Shown: piece by piece, positions 6,799-15,061 of the stretch
Numbering within the stretch: position 1 is the first letter of the stretch
How the letters are laid out: each line of letters starts with the position of its first letter
Source: Patescibacteria group bacterium
GTDB taxonomy: Bacteria; Patescibacteriota; Gracilibacteria; UM-FILTER-43-11
Length of the DNA stretch: 31,917 nt
Direction of reading: 5' to 3'
Assembly (NCBI GenBank): GCA_029260955.1
Contig: JAJDCF010000082.1
Location: 1 to 31,917, forward strand
Translations under genes and position numbers: made by a program
The notes under the pieces: model-generated
Seen by the model: only the letters and a program-made list of their open reading frames with translations
Database searches by the model: none
What the model was told of the DNA's origin: nothing

Positions 6799-7863
6799 AT
6801 GACCTTAGACCTTAAAGGTGTCATGCAACAGGCAGCAGAGCAGAACTCACCCGACCTTCACTTCCAGGTGGGGCAACCGCCTATAATCAGGCTTAAAAAC
6901 GGTTCTCTAAGTGCACTAGAGAAGGCTCCAGTACTTACCAAAGAGGATATTGCTGAGATCATCACCAATATAACTACAGAGTCACAAAGAGCAGTATTCG
7001 CCAAAGAGAAGCAGCTGGACTTTTCATATCATCTGGAGGGTGTCAGTCGTTTTCGCGTAAATATCTATCAGGAATATCATGGTCAATCCATTTCATTCCG
7101 TCTGATTCCCGATAAGATTCCTACAATAGAAGAACTTGGCATGGAAGAGGTGGTCAAATCCCTGGCTATGATGCACAGCGGGCTTATTCTTGTTACCGGT
7201 CCAACCGGAATGGGTAAGTCTACCGTTATTGCATCGATTGTCGACTACATAAATAAGAATAGAAGCGCTCACATAATTACTATCGAAGATCCCATAGAAT
7301 TCGTGTACACGTCTCAAAATTGTCTATTTTCACAACGTGAGCTGAATGTTCACACGCACAGTTTTGCAGGAGCCATAAAGGCAGCACTTCGCCAGGACCC
7401 AGACATCGTTATGGTAGGAGAAATGCGAGACCTAGAAACTATTTCAGCAGCCATTACTTTGGCAGAAACAGGGCATTTGGTTCTCTCAACTCTACATACA
7501 ATTGATGCAGCGCAAACAGTGGACAGAATAATTGATGTTTTTCCTTCCGGACAACAGCAGCAGATCAGGTCACAGCTTGCGGGAACTCTGAAAGGAGTTA
7601 TTTCTCAAACCCTTGTACCAAGAGCGGATGGCAACGGACGTGTCGCCGCCAGAGAAATCATGATTTCAAACGACGCGATTCGAAATTGCATTCAAAAGGC
7701 CGAAACCAATCAAATGTATTCCATCATGCAGATCAACGCCGATGAGGGCATGAAGCTTATGGATGACGCACTGGAGGCACTCGTGCATCAGGGGGTTATT
7801 ACAGCGGATGAAGCTGTATCACACGCCTCCGACAGCCAGGCACTTTACCAAAAACTAAAATAA
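6799..7863 (+). CDS. pilT: PilT-type retraction ATPase of type IV pili
   Basis: A 354-residue hexameric secretion-superfamily ATPase that drives pilus retraction and twitching. Visible motifs: Walker A GPTGMGKST (134-142), Asp box TIEDPIE (161-167), Walker B DIVMVGEMRD (202-211), His box around GHLVLSTLHT (225-234), and AIRNCIQK (293-300), matching the AIRNLIRE element that marks PilT rather than PilB. Length is typical of PilT. It has its own promoter and is followed 1 nt after the stop by a small coiled-coil gene. No pilin, PilB or PilC gene lies in this window, so the rest of the machine must be elsewhere. Confidence 0.95.
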   Translation: MTLDLKGVMQQAAEQNSPDLHFQVGQPPIIRLKNGSLSALEKAPVLTKEDIAEIITNITTESQRAVFAKEKQLDFSYHLEGVSRFRVNIYQEYHGQSISFRLIPDKIPTIEELGMEEVVKSLAMMHSGLILVTGPTGMGKSTVIASIVDYINKNRSAHIITIEDPIEFVYTSQNCLFSQRELNVHTHSFAGAIKAALRQDPDIVMVGEMRDLETISAAITLAETGHLVLSTLHTIDAAQTVDRIIDVFPSGQQQQIRSQLAGTLKGVISQTLVPRADGNGRVAAREIMISNDAIRNCIQKAETNQMYSIMQINADEGMKLMDDALEALVHQGVITADEAVSHASDSQALYQKLK

Positions 7864-7864
7864 T

Positions 7865-8086
7865 TTGATACTCAAAAGACTCAAAGAGTTCTTCAAAAGC
7901 GGGGACGAGAAGGAGCTAGCCAAAGCGGAAGAGAATTTTGATGATCATATGGCCGAAGTAGAAGGAGATATAGCTGATCTCGCCAAACTAGAAACACATG
8001 TGCGCAAGGAATTCGACGGCATGAAGGGGGACGTGGCAAAACTCCGCCACGAAGTGGATGAAGTAGTTGGAGACAAGGCAGCATAA
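7865..8086 (+). CDS. Small acidic coiled-coil protein downstream of pilT
   Basis: A 73-residue protein predicted from a TTG start 1 nt after the pilT stop. The frame is closed upstream by TAA at 7856-7858 and no other start precedes the ATG at residue 29. It is almost wholly helical and charged, with a heptad-like pattern of Leu, Val and Ile from about residue 30 to 70, suggesting a dimeric coiled coil. No Shine-Dalgarno site is visible, so translation would depend on coupling to pilT. Function unknown; cotranscription hints at a link to the pilus motor. The TTG start is an inference. Confidence 0.55.
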   Translation: MILKRLKEFFKSGDEKELAKAEENFDDHMAEVEGDIADLAKLETHVRKEFDGMKGDVAKLRHEVDEVVGDKAA

Positions 8087-8091
8087 ATCGT

Positions 8092-8120
8092 TTGACGCTA
8101 GCATCTTAAGCCTATAAGAT
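8092..8120 (+). promoter_or_regulatory. Promoter of the pyrH-frr-rseP operon
   Basis: TTGACG at 8092-8097 and TAAGAT at 8115-8120, spacer 17 nt. Predicted start is near 8127, so the TTG at 8126 cannot be the pyrH start; the ATG at 8147 is. Confidence 0.65.
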
Positions 8121-8146
8121 GGTTTTTGAAGCTAATCAAAAGCCAT

Positions 8147-8863
8147 ATGGCACTTAGAAAAAAATATAAAAGGGTAATGCTAAAAATCTCCGGCGAGGTT
8201 CTCAGTGGCCCAAATGGGCAGGGAATCGATACCAAAGCCCTGACAAAAATTGCTAAAGAACTAGTTGATCTCAACAAGCACAAAATACAGGTGGTGGTTG
8301 TTAATGGAGGGGGAAACATATGGCGCTATCGCGACACAAAAAACTCAGGAATAGAACGAACGACTTCTGATTACATGGGTATGATGGCCACCATCATGAA
8401 TGGAGTGGCTCTTCAGAGTGCCATAGAGAAGAACGGAGCCCATTCCAGAGTGGCTTCTGCTCTCGATCTGCCACAGATTGCAGAGCCATACATAAGGCGA
8501 AGGGTGATTCGTCACCTTGAAAAGAATCGAATTGTGATTTGCGCTGGTGGGACCGGGAATCCTTACTTTACAACCGATACAGCCGCCGCTCTTCGCGCGG
8601 TCGAGCTTGAATGCGACGTTTTACTGAAGGCAACAAAGGTTGATGGCGTATATACAGCAGATCCGAACAAAGATAAGAATGCCAAGAGGTACAAGAAAAT
8701 CTCATACCTAGAGGCGATAGAAAAAAATCTACAAGTTATGGACCAAACAGCGTTCTCGATGTGTCGCGAAAGCAAGATGAAGATTGTCGTGTTCAACATG
8801 TACAAGAAGGATGCGATCCTGCATGCTGCGCTAGGTAAGAATATTGGCACGCTAGTATCCTAG
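8147..8863 (+). CDS. pyrH: UMP kinase
   Basis: A 238-residue amino-acid-kinase-fold enzyme that phosphorylates UMP to UDP with ATP, after the PyrB/PyrC steps encoded at 13623-15976. Motifs: KRVMLKISGE near the N-terminus (phosphate binding), VVVNGGGNIWR (oxyanion/uridylate loop), GGTGNPYFTTDTAAALRA (UMP-binding and catalytic region) and KATKVDGVYTADPNKD (ATP binding). I place the start at ATG 8147 rather than an upstream TTG because family members begin just before this Lys-rich strand and the promoter start lies near 8127. It is the first gene of the pyrH-frr-rseP operon; frr follows after 20 nt. Confidence 0.96.
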   Translation: MALRKKYKRVMLKISGEVLSGPNGQGIDTKALTKIAKELVDLNKHKIQVVVVNGGGNIWRYRDTKNSGIERTTSDYMGMMATIMNGVALQSAIEKNGAHSRVASALDLPQIAEPYIRRRVIRHLEKNRIVICAGGTGNPYFTTDTAAALRAVELECDVLLKATKVDGVYTADPNKDKNAKRYKKISYLEAIEKNLQVMDQTAFSMCRESKMKIVVFNMYKKDAILHAALGKNIGTLVS

Positions 8864-8883
8864 TAATAATTAACGAAAAAAAT

Positions 8884-9441
8884 ATGCCCGACCAAGCGAT
8901 AAATGAAGCAAAAGATAAGATGCAGAACGCATTAAATTATTTGCATGAGGAATATGGAAAGTTGCAGACAGGTCGAGCCAATGCAGCCTTGGTAGACGGA
9001 CTTACGATAGAGGTTTTTGGTTCCACTATGCCACTCAAAGGGCTTGCTAATATTTCTATTCCAGAGTCAAATCAGCTTGCAATACAGCCATGGAACAGGG
9101 ATCACCTACCGAATATAGAAAAAGCGATCACCGAAGCAAATTTAGGTCTCAATCCAAGTAACGATGGAATAATGATCAGACTAATAATCCCGCCACTGAC
9201 AGAAGATAGAAGAAGGGATTTGGTGAAGTTGGTTCACAAGTATGCCGAAGACAGCAGGGTATCCATTCGAAATGCCAGGCACGAGGCACTAAAAAAGATC
9301 GAGGCTATGGAGAAGAATAAAGAGATAAGCGAAGATGAGCTAAAGGGCAAAGAAAAGTCTCTACAGGCGGTGGTGGACGAGTTTAATACTAAGGTAGAGG
9401 AAGATTCCAAGCACAAAGAAAAAGACATAATGACCGTATAA
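8884..9441 (+). CDS. frr: Ribosome recycling factor
   Basis: A 185-residue RRF that, with EF-G, splits post-termination ribosomes. The typical start of the long three-helix bundle is seen (LNYLHEEYGKLQTGRANAAL, residues about 17-36), as is the conserved C-terminal helix region TEDRRRDLVKLVHKYAEDSR followed by VSIRNARHEAL. Length is standard. The usual gene order pyrH-frr is kept. The uppS-cdsA-dxr genes that follow frr in many bacteria are missing, and rseP comes 7 nt after the stop. Confidence 0.97.
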   Translation: MPDQAINEAKDKMQNALNYLHEEYGKLQTGRANAALVDGLTIEVFGSTMPLKGLANISIPESNQLAIQPWNRDHLPNIEKAITEANLGLNPSNDGIMIRLIIPPLTEDRRRDLVKLVHKYAEDSRVSIRNARHEALKKIEAMEKNKEISEDELKGKEKSLQAVVDEFNTKVEEDSKHKEKDIMTV

Positions 9442-9448
9442 AAAACGC

Positions 9449-10561
9449 ATGACTATTATTATTACCGTTCTGGCCTTCATTATTATTTTTTCAGTGCTCG
9501 TTCTCGTTCACGAATGGGGGCATTTTTATTTTGCGCGTCGGGCAGGAATTAAAGTCGAGGAATTTGGAATCGGTCTTCCGCCCAAAGCAAAATCAATTTA
9601 CAAAGATAAAAAGGGAACGGTTTATTCCTTAAACTGGATTCCTTTTGGTGGCTTTGTAAGACTTTACGGAGAAGATAGCAGTGACCCAAAGGTTTTAAAA
9701 TCAAAAAATAGTTTTGCATCCAAGTCTATCGCAAGCCGGTCTGCAGTTATTGTCGCCGGGGTCTTTATGAATTTTGTTCTGGCTTGGGTATTGCTTTCAA
9801 TTACTCTGACAGTTGGAATGAAGCCTATTTTAGTAACGCAGTCTGATCTGCAGGATGCGAAGGAATCAGGGCTGATAAGTGTACAGGAAGTCTTACTTGT
9901 GAATGAGATATTGCCAGGTTCGCCACTTGACGAGACAGATCTACTGGCTGGTGATTTCATTACTGGAATTAATGGTAAGGACGTACCACTTGTAACTGAT
10001 CTGTCTGGAATGCTTAGTCCGGAGACAGACGTAATATTAGACATAATGAGAGGGGAACGTGAGGGAACTCTTCTTGTGGCCACGGACGCGGATGGAAAGC
10101 TTGGATTTTCGGTTTCGAATATGCCCAATATTACTTTTCTGAAAGACCTGAAGTATCCATTTTACGAGGCGCCAGTTGTTGCAGTAAAAGAGGTGGGAAG
10201 ACTTTCGTATTTAACGCTGAACATGCTTGGTGATGTCGTCGTGACATTGGTCAAAAAGATGGCCGTTCCAGAGGGGGTCGCAGGGCCAGTAGGTATTGCA
10301 AAGCTAACCCATCAGTTCATGCAAGAGGGGGTCATAGCAATGATGCAGTTTGTGGCACTGCTTTCTATTTCACTTGGAGTAATAAATATTATGCCCTTCC
10401 CTGCACTGGATGGCGGACGCTTTTTATTCATTGTTTTTGAAGCTGTACTTCGTCGCCGACCAAGTCCAAAGTGGGAAGCAGCTATACATGGAATCGGATT
10501 TGTTTTGTTGATACTATTAATCCTCGTGATCACGTGGAATGACATAGTAAATATGCTTTAG
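9449..10561 (+). CDS. rseP: Site-2 protease RseP (M50 family)
   Basis: A 370-residue membrane metalloprotease that cuts transmembrane segments of anti-sigma factors or signal-peptide remnants. The zinc motif HEWGH (residues 21-25) lies in the first transmembrane helix, and the third ligand Asp321 is in NIMPFPALDGGR (313-324). A single PDZ-like domain lies at about residues 145-215, between membrane helices near 97-120 and 290-318; another helix is at about 340-362. It is shorter than E. coli RseP, which has two PDZ domains, and nearer the Gram-positive/CPR size. It ends the pyrH-frr-rseP operon. No anti-sigma substrate gene is nearby. Confidence 0.95.
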   Translation: MTIIITVLAFIIIFSVLVLVHEWGHFYFARRAGIKVEEFGIGLPPKAKSIYKDKKGTVYSLNWIPFGGFVRLYGEDSSDPKVLKSKNSFASKSIASRSAVIVAGVFMNFVLAWVLLSITLTVGMKPILVTQSDLQDAKESGLISVQEVLLVNEILPGSPLDETDLLAGDFITGINGKDVPLVTDLSGMLSPETDVILDIMRGEREGTLLVATDADGKLGFSVSNMPNITFLKDLKYPFYEAPVVAVKEVGRLSYLTLNMLGDVVVTLVKKMAVPEGVAGPVGIAKLTHQFMQEGVIAMMQFVALLSISLGVINIMPFPALDGGRFLFIVFEAVLRRRPSPKWEAAIHGIGFVLLILLILVITWNDIVNML

Positions 10562-10572
10562 TTAAGCCACTT

Positions 10573-10602
10573 TTGACAACTATTGCAGCGCGGTAATAAA
10601 GC
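10573..10602 (+). promoter_or_regulatory. Possible dnaA promoter
   Basis: A perfect TTGACA at 10573-10578 precedes a poorly matched -10 (TAATAA at 10594-10599, spacer 15). The leader to the dnaA ATG would be about 130 nt and contains hairpin CCGCC-TT-GGCGG at 10690-10701. No 9-mer close to the DnaA box consensus TTATCCACA is visible in 10562-10733. Confidence 0.35.
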
Positions 10603-10733
10603 CTTGTAACCGTCAACACGGTTTGCTTTTCAAAGTAAATTCCTTCCTCTAATATCGAGTTCCGACACAAATATAAAACAGCCTGGCATCCGCCTTGGCG
10701 GGACCAAATATTTTTCTATTTCGTTATTTTTCT

Positions 10734-12149
10734 ATGGGACCTAAAGACCTTTGGATAAAAATCATTGAGAAAATATCCGAAGATCTTCCTCGCGCCCAAA
10801 TCATCACCTGGTTCAAGAACACCACTATTCTAGAAAATAGCGAAGGAACTTTAAAGGTAGGATTGCCACTGCCTTTCTTTTTGGGTTGGCATCAAACCCA
10901 CTATGCAAAAAAAACTCTTGAAGCAGCAAAAAATATCGACCCTCTGATTACCGGTGTAGAATATGTCGTTGATATCTCTTTAACAGATGGTAGCCCACTG
11001 GTCATTGATCTGATCAAGCACTTTCCAAGCAAGGAAACCAGAAAGCTTCCAAACCGTAACGAAACCCGCTCCAAAGATGGCGTGGTTTCTAAAATACTCA
11101 ACCCTTCTTACAGTCTCGATAACTTCATCACATCTCCAGAAAACCGCTTGGCTCATGCTGCCTGTCAAAATGTAGCCAAATATCCAGGTCAAAACTACAA
11201 TCCACTGTTCATCTACGGTGGCGTGGGGCTCGGCAAGACTCACCTGGTGCAGGCCACTGGCAGCGAAATGATTAAGAACGATCCAAGCAGGCACGTGGTC
11301 TACACAACCACCGAAAATTTTGTGAACGAAGTCATTCAGGGGATCCGCAGTAAGAACATGGACTTCATCCGAAAAAAGTTCCGACGAGTCGATGCTCTCA
11401 TAATTGACGACATTCAGTTTGTTGCCAACAAGGAACGCTCCGAGGAAGAATTCTTTCATACTTTCAACGCTCTCTTCGAAGAAGGAAAGCAGCTAATCAT
11501 TACATCGGACAGACCACCTCAAGAACTTTCTCTTCTCAGTGACCGTCTGACTTCTCGTTTTGAGTCCGGCATGCTCATCGACGTAAAAATGCCAGATTAC
11601 GAAACACGCTTGGCCATTCTTCAAGACAAATGCCAGGATGCTCAGGTCTTTATCAACCAAGATGTTCTAGAATTCATAGCCTTCAACATCAATCATTCTG
11701 TGCGTGCACTAGAAGGCGTGCTGAAGCAGGCTATTGCAAACTACGAGCTTGAACACACAGCCCCAACCGTCAAATCGGTTGCTAAAATGCTAAAGACCAC
11801 CCAAAAGAAGGAGGTCAAAATGGTTGGCTTCTTGCCAAATGACGATCAGCCTAAAGGAGCTGTAACCATGGAACTTCTCATCGATTCAGTTGCTGATTAC
11901 TTTACTGTTCCAAAAAGCGAAGTCATGGGTCAGTCTCGCGTTCGAGACTACACATTGCCTCGCCAAGTCATTATGTATTTAGCTTCTACAAAACTCCGCA
12001 TGTCACTCAGTAAAATTGGTCGCGCCCTTGGAAATCGCAATCATACAACCGTCATGCACTCCATTGGTAAAATGAAGGAGCAAATCAAAAATGACCGCCA
12101 ACTCCTTCGAGATGTTAATGCGATCACTAAAGAGGTAGGAATTCACTAG
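10734..12149 (+). CDS. dnaA: Chromosomal replication initiator DnaA
   Basis: A 471-residue AAA+ initiator. Domain I is at about 1-85, a short linker domain II at about 100-125, and the ATPase domain III begins near 127 with Walker A GGVGLGKTH (162-170), Walker B ALIIDDIQF and sensor 1 LIITSDRPP. Domain IV with the DnaA-box-binding helix-turn-helix ends in the signature LGNRNHTTVMHSIGKM. I place the start at ATG 10734: the TTG 39 nt upstream adds residues absent from domain I of the family. No dnaN, recF or rpmH is next to it and no DnaA-box cluster was seen, so this may not be the origin. Its TAG stop is read on both strands with the convergent gene. Confidence 0.97.
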   Translation: MGPKDLWIKIIEKISEDLPRAQIITWFKNTTILENSEGTLKVGLPLPFFLGWHQTHYAKKTLEAAKNIDPLITGVEYVVDISLTDGSPLVIDLIKHFPSKETRKLPNRNETRSKDGVVSKILNPSYSLDNFITSPENRLAHAACQNVAKYPGQNYNPLFIYGGVGLGKTHLVQATGSEMIKNDPSRHVVYTTTENFVNEVIQGIRSKNMDFIRKKFRRVDALIIDDIQFVANKERSEEEFFHTFNALFEEGKQLIITSDRPPQELSLLSDRLTSRFESGMLIDVKMPDYETRLAILQDKCQDAQVFINQDVLEFIAFNINHSVRALEGVLKQAIANYELEHTAPTVKSVAKMLKTTQKKEVKMVGFLPNDDQPKGAVTMELLIDSVADYFTVPKSEVMGQSRVRDYTLPRQVIMYLASTKLRMSLSKIGRALGNRNHTTVMHSIGKMKEQIKNDRQLLRDVNAITKEVGIH

Positions 12150-12496
12150 TATCTTGCAAAGGTTTCAATAAAACTTCCGCAGAAGCTACGAAGCTCCTCT
12201 TTTATCATGCGCACATCAATTGGCGAAACAGCTTCCTCTACAATTCCATCATGGACGATCTGAGAAGATTTGTTGTAGGTCTTGGCAGCATGATTAGCTG
12301 TCTTTTCTACATGAGCAGAAAGCGTCATCTCTGAATCACAGCGTTCACAGTTAACGTCGAACATACATTCGCTATCAACAATATCTGTGATTTGAATGTT
12401 GTGAGGAAGAATAGCTGCCTCGCACTCAACACAGTTTAGTGACTGAGAAATTTGAGAGTAAATCTCATGAATGTCATGGTGATTCAGATTTTTCAT
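12146..12496 (-). CDS. Small Cys-containing protein convergent with dnaA
   Basis: A 116-residue protein of unknown function. Two CxxC pairs, CVEC at residues 22-25 and CERC at about 50-53, are spaced like a zinc ribbon. The second half is helical and charged. No signal peptide or membrane segment. Its start is supported by a promoter (TTGCTA at 12553-12548 and TATAAT at 12530-12525, spacer 17) and is the first ATG after it. Its TAG stop and that of dnaA share the palindrome CTAG at 12146-12149. Zinc binding is inferred from Cys spacing only. Confidence 0.7.
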   Translation of the reverse strand: MKNLNHHDIHEIYSQISQSLNCVECEAAILPHNIQITDIVDSECMFDVNCERCDSEMTLSAHVEKTANHAAKTYNKSSQIVHDGIVEEAVSPIDVRMIKEELRSFCGSFIETFARY

Positions 12497-12524
12497 TTTT
12501 GTTTTTTTCTAAATAAATCCAAAC

Positions 12525-12553
12525 ATTATAGCAAAAAAGCATGACAATAGCAA
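12525..12553 (-). promoter_or_regulatory. Promoter of the Cys-containing protein gene
   Basis: On the minus strand, TTGCTA (12553-12548) and a perfect TATAAT (12530-12525), spacer 17 nt. Predicted start is near 12518, about 22 nt before the ATG at 12496. Confidence 0.7.
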
Positions 12554-12608
12554 TACTAATAAGTAGCCTTGTGGGGTGACTCTAATCCTCACACCGAATA
12601 GTATACGG

Positions 12609-13115
12609 CTAAACAAGCTTCAAAATACTCCTTCTTGCCTCATTAGCACGGCTTTCTGCAAGTGCTATTTCCCCCTCCTCTCTCATATCTATCACGGTCA
12701 GAAAGTAATCCCTGTACAAAGGTAAATGCTTACGAAATAGTGCAGAAAGAAAACGCGATTTCACAATGCTAGTAGCGGCTCTAATTGAATCATGAGCGGA
12801 CATTGTGAGTCCCATAAATTTCTTCATATCTGGCACGGTCAGATCATAAGGTGCATTATTCATCGCCATATTTGCTTTCGACACTAAATCAATAAAGACT
12901 GATGGAGGATACTCTGTGTCGTTTATAAGTTTCTCTGTAGGTCCATCGACTTCCTCATGTTCTAATTCATCAAGGAGCATCCTGGCGTCATCTTGGCTCA
13001 TAGCCAGCAAAACAGACTCATCGAGTTTATCGAATCTATCAAGAGGATGATTCTCTTCAGTGCTATCAGGCACAAGGCTAAGTCTACTTACTCCGTTTTG
13101 ATTATTCTTACCCAT
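12609..13115 (-). CDS. Hypothetical acidic protein under a palindrome-covered promoter
   Basis: A 168-residue soluble protein with no motif I recognise. The N-terminal half (about 1-65) is acidic and low in complexity, with DDARMLLDELEHEEVDG typical of a helical acidic segment. The second half (about 70-168) is mixed alpha-helical and ends in a charged helix with Arg pairs. I place the start at ATG 13115 because the promoter's predicted transcription start is near 13137; a TTG at 13136 would leave no leader. Expression is probably regulated: a perfect inverted repeat covers the -10 box and start site. Function unknown. Confidence 0.65.
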   Translation of the reverse strand: MGKNNQNGVSRLSLVPDSTEENHPLDRFDKLDESVLLAMSQDDARMLLDELEHEEVDGPTEKLINDTEYPPSVFIDLVSKANMAMNNAPYDLTVPDMKKFMGLTMSAHDSIRAATSIVKSRFLSALFRKHLPLYRDYFLTVIDMREEGEIALAESRANEARRSILKLV

Positions 13116-13125
13116 ATAAAAAAAT

Positions 13126-13150
13126 GTAATATACAAGTGGAGTATATTAC
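13126..13150. promoter_or_regulatory. Perfect 9-bp inverted repeat, candidate repressor operator
   Basis: GTAATATAC (13126-13134) and GTATATTAC (13142-13150) flank a 7-nt spacer. The right arm contains the -10 box of the promoter at 13144-13172, and the spacer spans the predicted transcription start. A protein bound here would block initiation. It differs from the TGTGAA-TTCACA palindrome at 1950, so a different regulator is expected. Confidence 0.55.
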
Positions 13151-13172
13151 AATATAGCTACTATGGTGTCAA
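13144..13172 (-). promoter_or_regulatory. Strong promoter of the gene at 12609-13115
   Basis: On the minus strand, perfect TTGACA (13172-13167) and TAATAT (13149-13144), spacer 17 nt. Confidence 0.75.
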
Positions 13173-13178
13173 GCAAGA

Positions 13179-13595
13179 TTAATGCCCAGCTCTCAATAAA
13201 TCCCAGAAGTCATATAAAGCAATACCTATATAAAGCAAAACTGAAAACGCAAGAATTATGACATAAATAGAGGGATATATTACGTTCACAGCAATGACCA
13301 TACTTTCAAGTAGCAAAGCAATGAGTAGCATAAAAATGAAGGTGGCGGAGTGTGACAAAAGTCTTGTCCTATGAGCGACAAGGTTACTCTTTTCATAGGT
13401 GAAGGCAAAGTTTGCAAAGCATACGGTTACAAGCAAGATGCTCACTATCAACAAAAAATCTCCCATTTGATCAGCCTTGATCTCACGTAAAGCATTCGAT
13501 AGCGGATTGTATGACAAAAGCGCTAAAATTATGATCAGACCATTTTTTAATAGATTTTCCTTAATTGCTTTATGAAGATACGAATCAGTTACCAT
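13179..13595 (-). CDS. Small integral membrane protein, about four helices
   Basis: A 138-residue protein dominated by hydrophobic segments at about residues 17-33, 44-66, 82-108 and 110-132. The loops carry a few charges (KENLLK, REIKADQ, YEKSN, AHRTR), with positives mostly after the first and second helices. No family motif is recognised. It lies 27 nt downstream of the pyrC stop on the same strand, so it may be cotranscribed with pyrB-pyrC. A possible promoter (TTGATC, 17 nt, TAGATA) falls within the intergenic gap and would give an almost leaderless mRNA. Function unknown. Confidence 0.65.
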   Translation of the reverse strand: MVTDSYLHKAIKENLLKNGLIIILALLSYNPLSNALREIKADQMGDFLLIVSILLVTVCFANFAFTYEKSNLVAHRTRLLSHSATFIFMLLIALLLESMVIAVNVIYPSIYVIILAFSVLLYIGIALYDFWDLLRAGH

Positions 13596-13622
13596 AATAT
13601 CTAGTTAATTAGAAGTTCAAGA

Positions 13623-14888
13623 TCAATACAAAGCTCCGCGTACGATAGTCTTCACAGGCCAACCCTTCAACTTCTTGCCTTCAAATGGAGTATTCTTGCC
13701 CTTAGAAACAAAACTCATACGATCAACCGTCCTCTCAGCCTCCAAATCAACCAAAACAATGTCCGCCGGGTAACCAGCCTTAAGTCTACCAACCCGCAGG
13801 TTGGCGAATTTCGCCGGAGCTAGCGTCATTAGTCTAACAACCTCCATCAAAGCCATACCCTGATTAAAATGTAGCTCGGTAATCGACGAAGCTAGCGAAG
13901 TTTCGATTTGTGAAATACCAAAAGCAGCTTTCATAAAGTCATCTGGCTTATCCTCTTCGCGGTGAGGTGCATGATCAGTAACAATAAGATCAATCGTTCC
14001 ATCCTTCAGTCCTTCAATGACAGCCAGCCGATCTTCCTCGGTGCGGAGTGGGGGATTAACCTTGGCCAGTGTTCCAACCCTCAGTGCCTCAGCATCGGTC
14101 AGGCTAAAGTGATGTGGTGTGCAGTCCGCTGTAATCAAGCCAGACTCCTTCTTAGCCTGGCGAACGAGCTCGATTGACTGCTTGGTGCTGATGTGCGTAA
14201 AATGTGCCTTAGCGCCGGTTTTAAGAGCCAACTTAATGCCTCGCTCCACTGCCTCATATTCCTTGGCATTGGGCTGGCCGGGAACGTCTAGTTGTTTGCT
14301 AACTTCACCTTCATTCAAAACGCCATCCTCGCCAATATTGTTCATTTCGGGGTGAGTGATCAAGGTCAGGTCATTTTCATTAGCCTTTATATAGGCTTGC
14401 TCCAAAAGCACATCATCATTCACATCAAAGCCATCATCCGAGATGAATTTGATGCCAAGTTTCACAAATTCCGCATAATCTGCCAACTCCTTTCCTTCCA
14501 AGTGTTTGGTGATGGCACCTATGATGTGAACGTCCACACGGGCGTTTTTAAGGAGTTCCTGGTACTGCTGAATGAATTTGGCAGCGCAAAGTTGGGGAAT
14601 GGTGTTAGGCATGGCAAAAAGAGTTGTCACACCACCTTTACGAGCCGCCTTGGTACCGGTTTCAATCGTTTCCTTTTCAGCCTGCTCCATGTCGCGTAGA
14701 TGCACGTGCATGTCGATGACTCCCGGCATAACCAGTAAGCCAGAGGCATCAACCACATTCATATCATCCTCAGGCTCAATGTTCCCGATTTCTACAATAT
14801 CCTGATCCACAATCAAAATATTAGTCACCATATCAAGGTTTGACTCGGGGTCAATCACACGCCCGCCTTTGATAAGGATTTTACTCAT
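13623..14888 (-). CDS. pyrC: Dihydroorotase
   Basis: A 421-residue amidohydrolase that cyclises carbamoyl-aspartate to dihydroorotate, the third step of de novo pyrimidine synthesis. The metal-binding HVHLRD motif is at residues 61-66, conserved histidines appear in FTHIST and TPHH, and the catalytic Asp lies in VTDHAPH near residue 302. Length and motifs fit class I dihydroorotases. I choose ATG 14888, not the longer open frame from 15035, because the family begins with a short strand such as ILIKGGRVID and the extra residues are antisense to a repeat. A TATTAT box ends 7 nt before the ATG, suggesting a leaderless mRNA. pyrB is upstream on the same strand. Confidence 0.96.
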   Translation of the reverse strand: MSKILIKGGRVIDPESNLDMVTNILIVDQDIVEIGNIEPEDDMNVVDASGLLVMPGVIDMHVHLRDMEQAEKETIETGTKAARKGGVTTLFAMPNTIPQLCAAKFIQQYQELLKNARVDVHIIGAITKHLEGKELADYAEFVKLGIKFISDDGFDVNDDVLLEQAYIKANENDLTLITHPEMNNIGEDGVLNEGEVSKQLDVPGQPNAKEYEAVERGIKLALKTGAKAHFTHISTKQSIELVRQAKKESGLITADCTPHHFSLTDAEALRVGTLAKVNPPLRTEEDRLAVIEGLKDGTIDLIVTDHAPHREEDKPDDFMKAAFGISQIETSLASSITELHFNQGMALMEVVRLMTLAPAKFANLRVGRLKAGYPADIVLVDLEAERTVDRMSFVSKGKNTPFEGKKLKGWPVKTIVRGALY

Positions 14889-14902
14889 GAGAGTTATAAT
14901 AG

Positions 14903-15060
14903 TTGAGTGAGAAATTTTTGCGAGCCCGCGATGCAGACCCTGAAGGGACATGTGCCCTGAAGGAAGCTGCGAAGCTGGGCGAAGAAAATGTTCGAGCGAA
15001 TACAGATATTTTGAAAGTACTGATGGATACGCCAAAGGCGATCGAAACTTTTTTAAAGTT
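14903..15060 (+). repeat. Repeat copy A between pyrB and pyrC, with an open antisense small ORF
   Basis: This copy aligns along nearly its full length with 18217-18354 (minus strand), with scattered substitutions and small gaps. Shared blocks include ACAGATATTTTG, CTGAAGGAAGCT/GTGAAGGAAGCT and GCGAAGCT. Read on plus from TTG 14903 it encodes about 53 codons before entering pyrB antisense: it begins MSEKFLRARDADPEG and includes TCALKEAAKLGEENVRANTD, a charged helical sequence. The frame stays open to 15256, but everything past 15061 is antisense pyrB. In the pyr direction the copy starts at the pyrB stop with hairpin AACTTT-AAA-AAAGTT (15060-15046). It may be a small gene, a gene remnant or a mobile intergenic element. 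Confidence 0.65.
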
Positions 15061-15061
15061 G

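Noticed and set aside
8126..8146. TTG start for pyrH
   Set aside because: The promoter predicts transcription beginning at about 8127, after this codon; ATG 8147 fits the family.
10695..10733. TTG start adding 13 residues to DnaA
   Set aside because: The extra residues include part of a GC-rich hairpin and are not part of domain I.
14889..15035. N-terminal extension of pyrC (about 49 extra codons)
   Set aside because: Family members start at the ILIKGG-type strand, a -10 box lies just before ATG 14888, and the extension is the antisense of repeat copy A.
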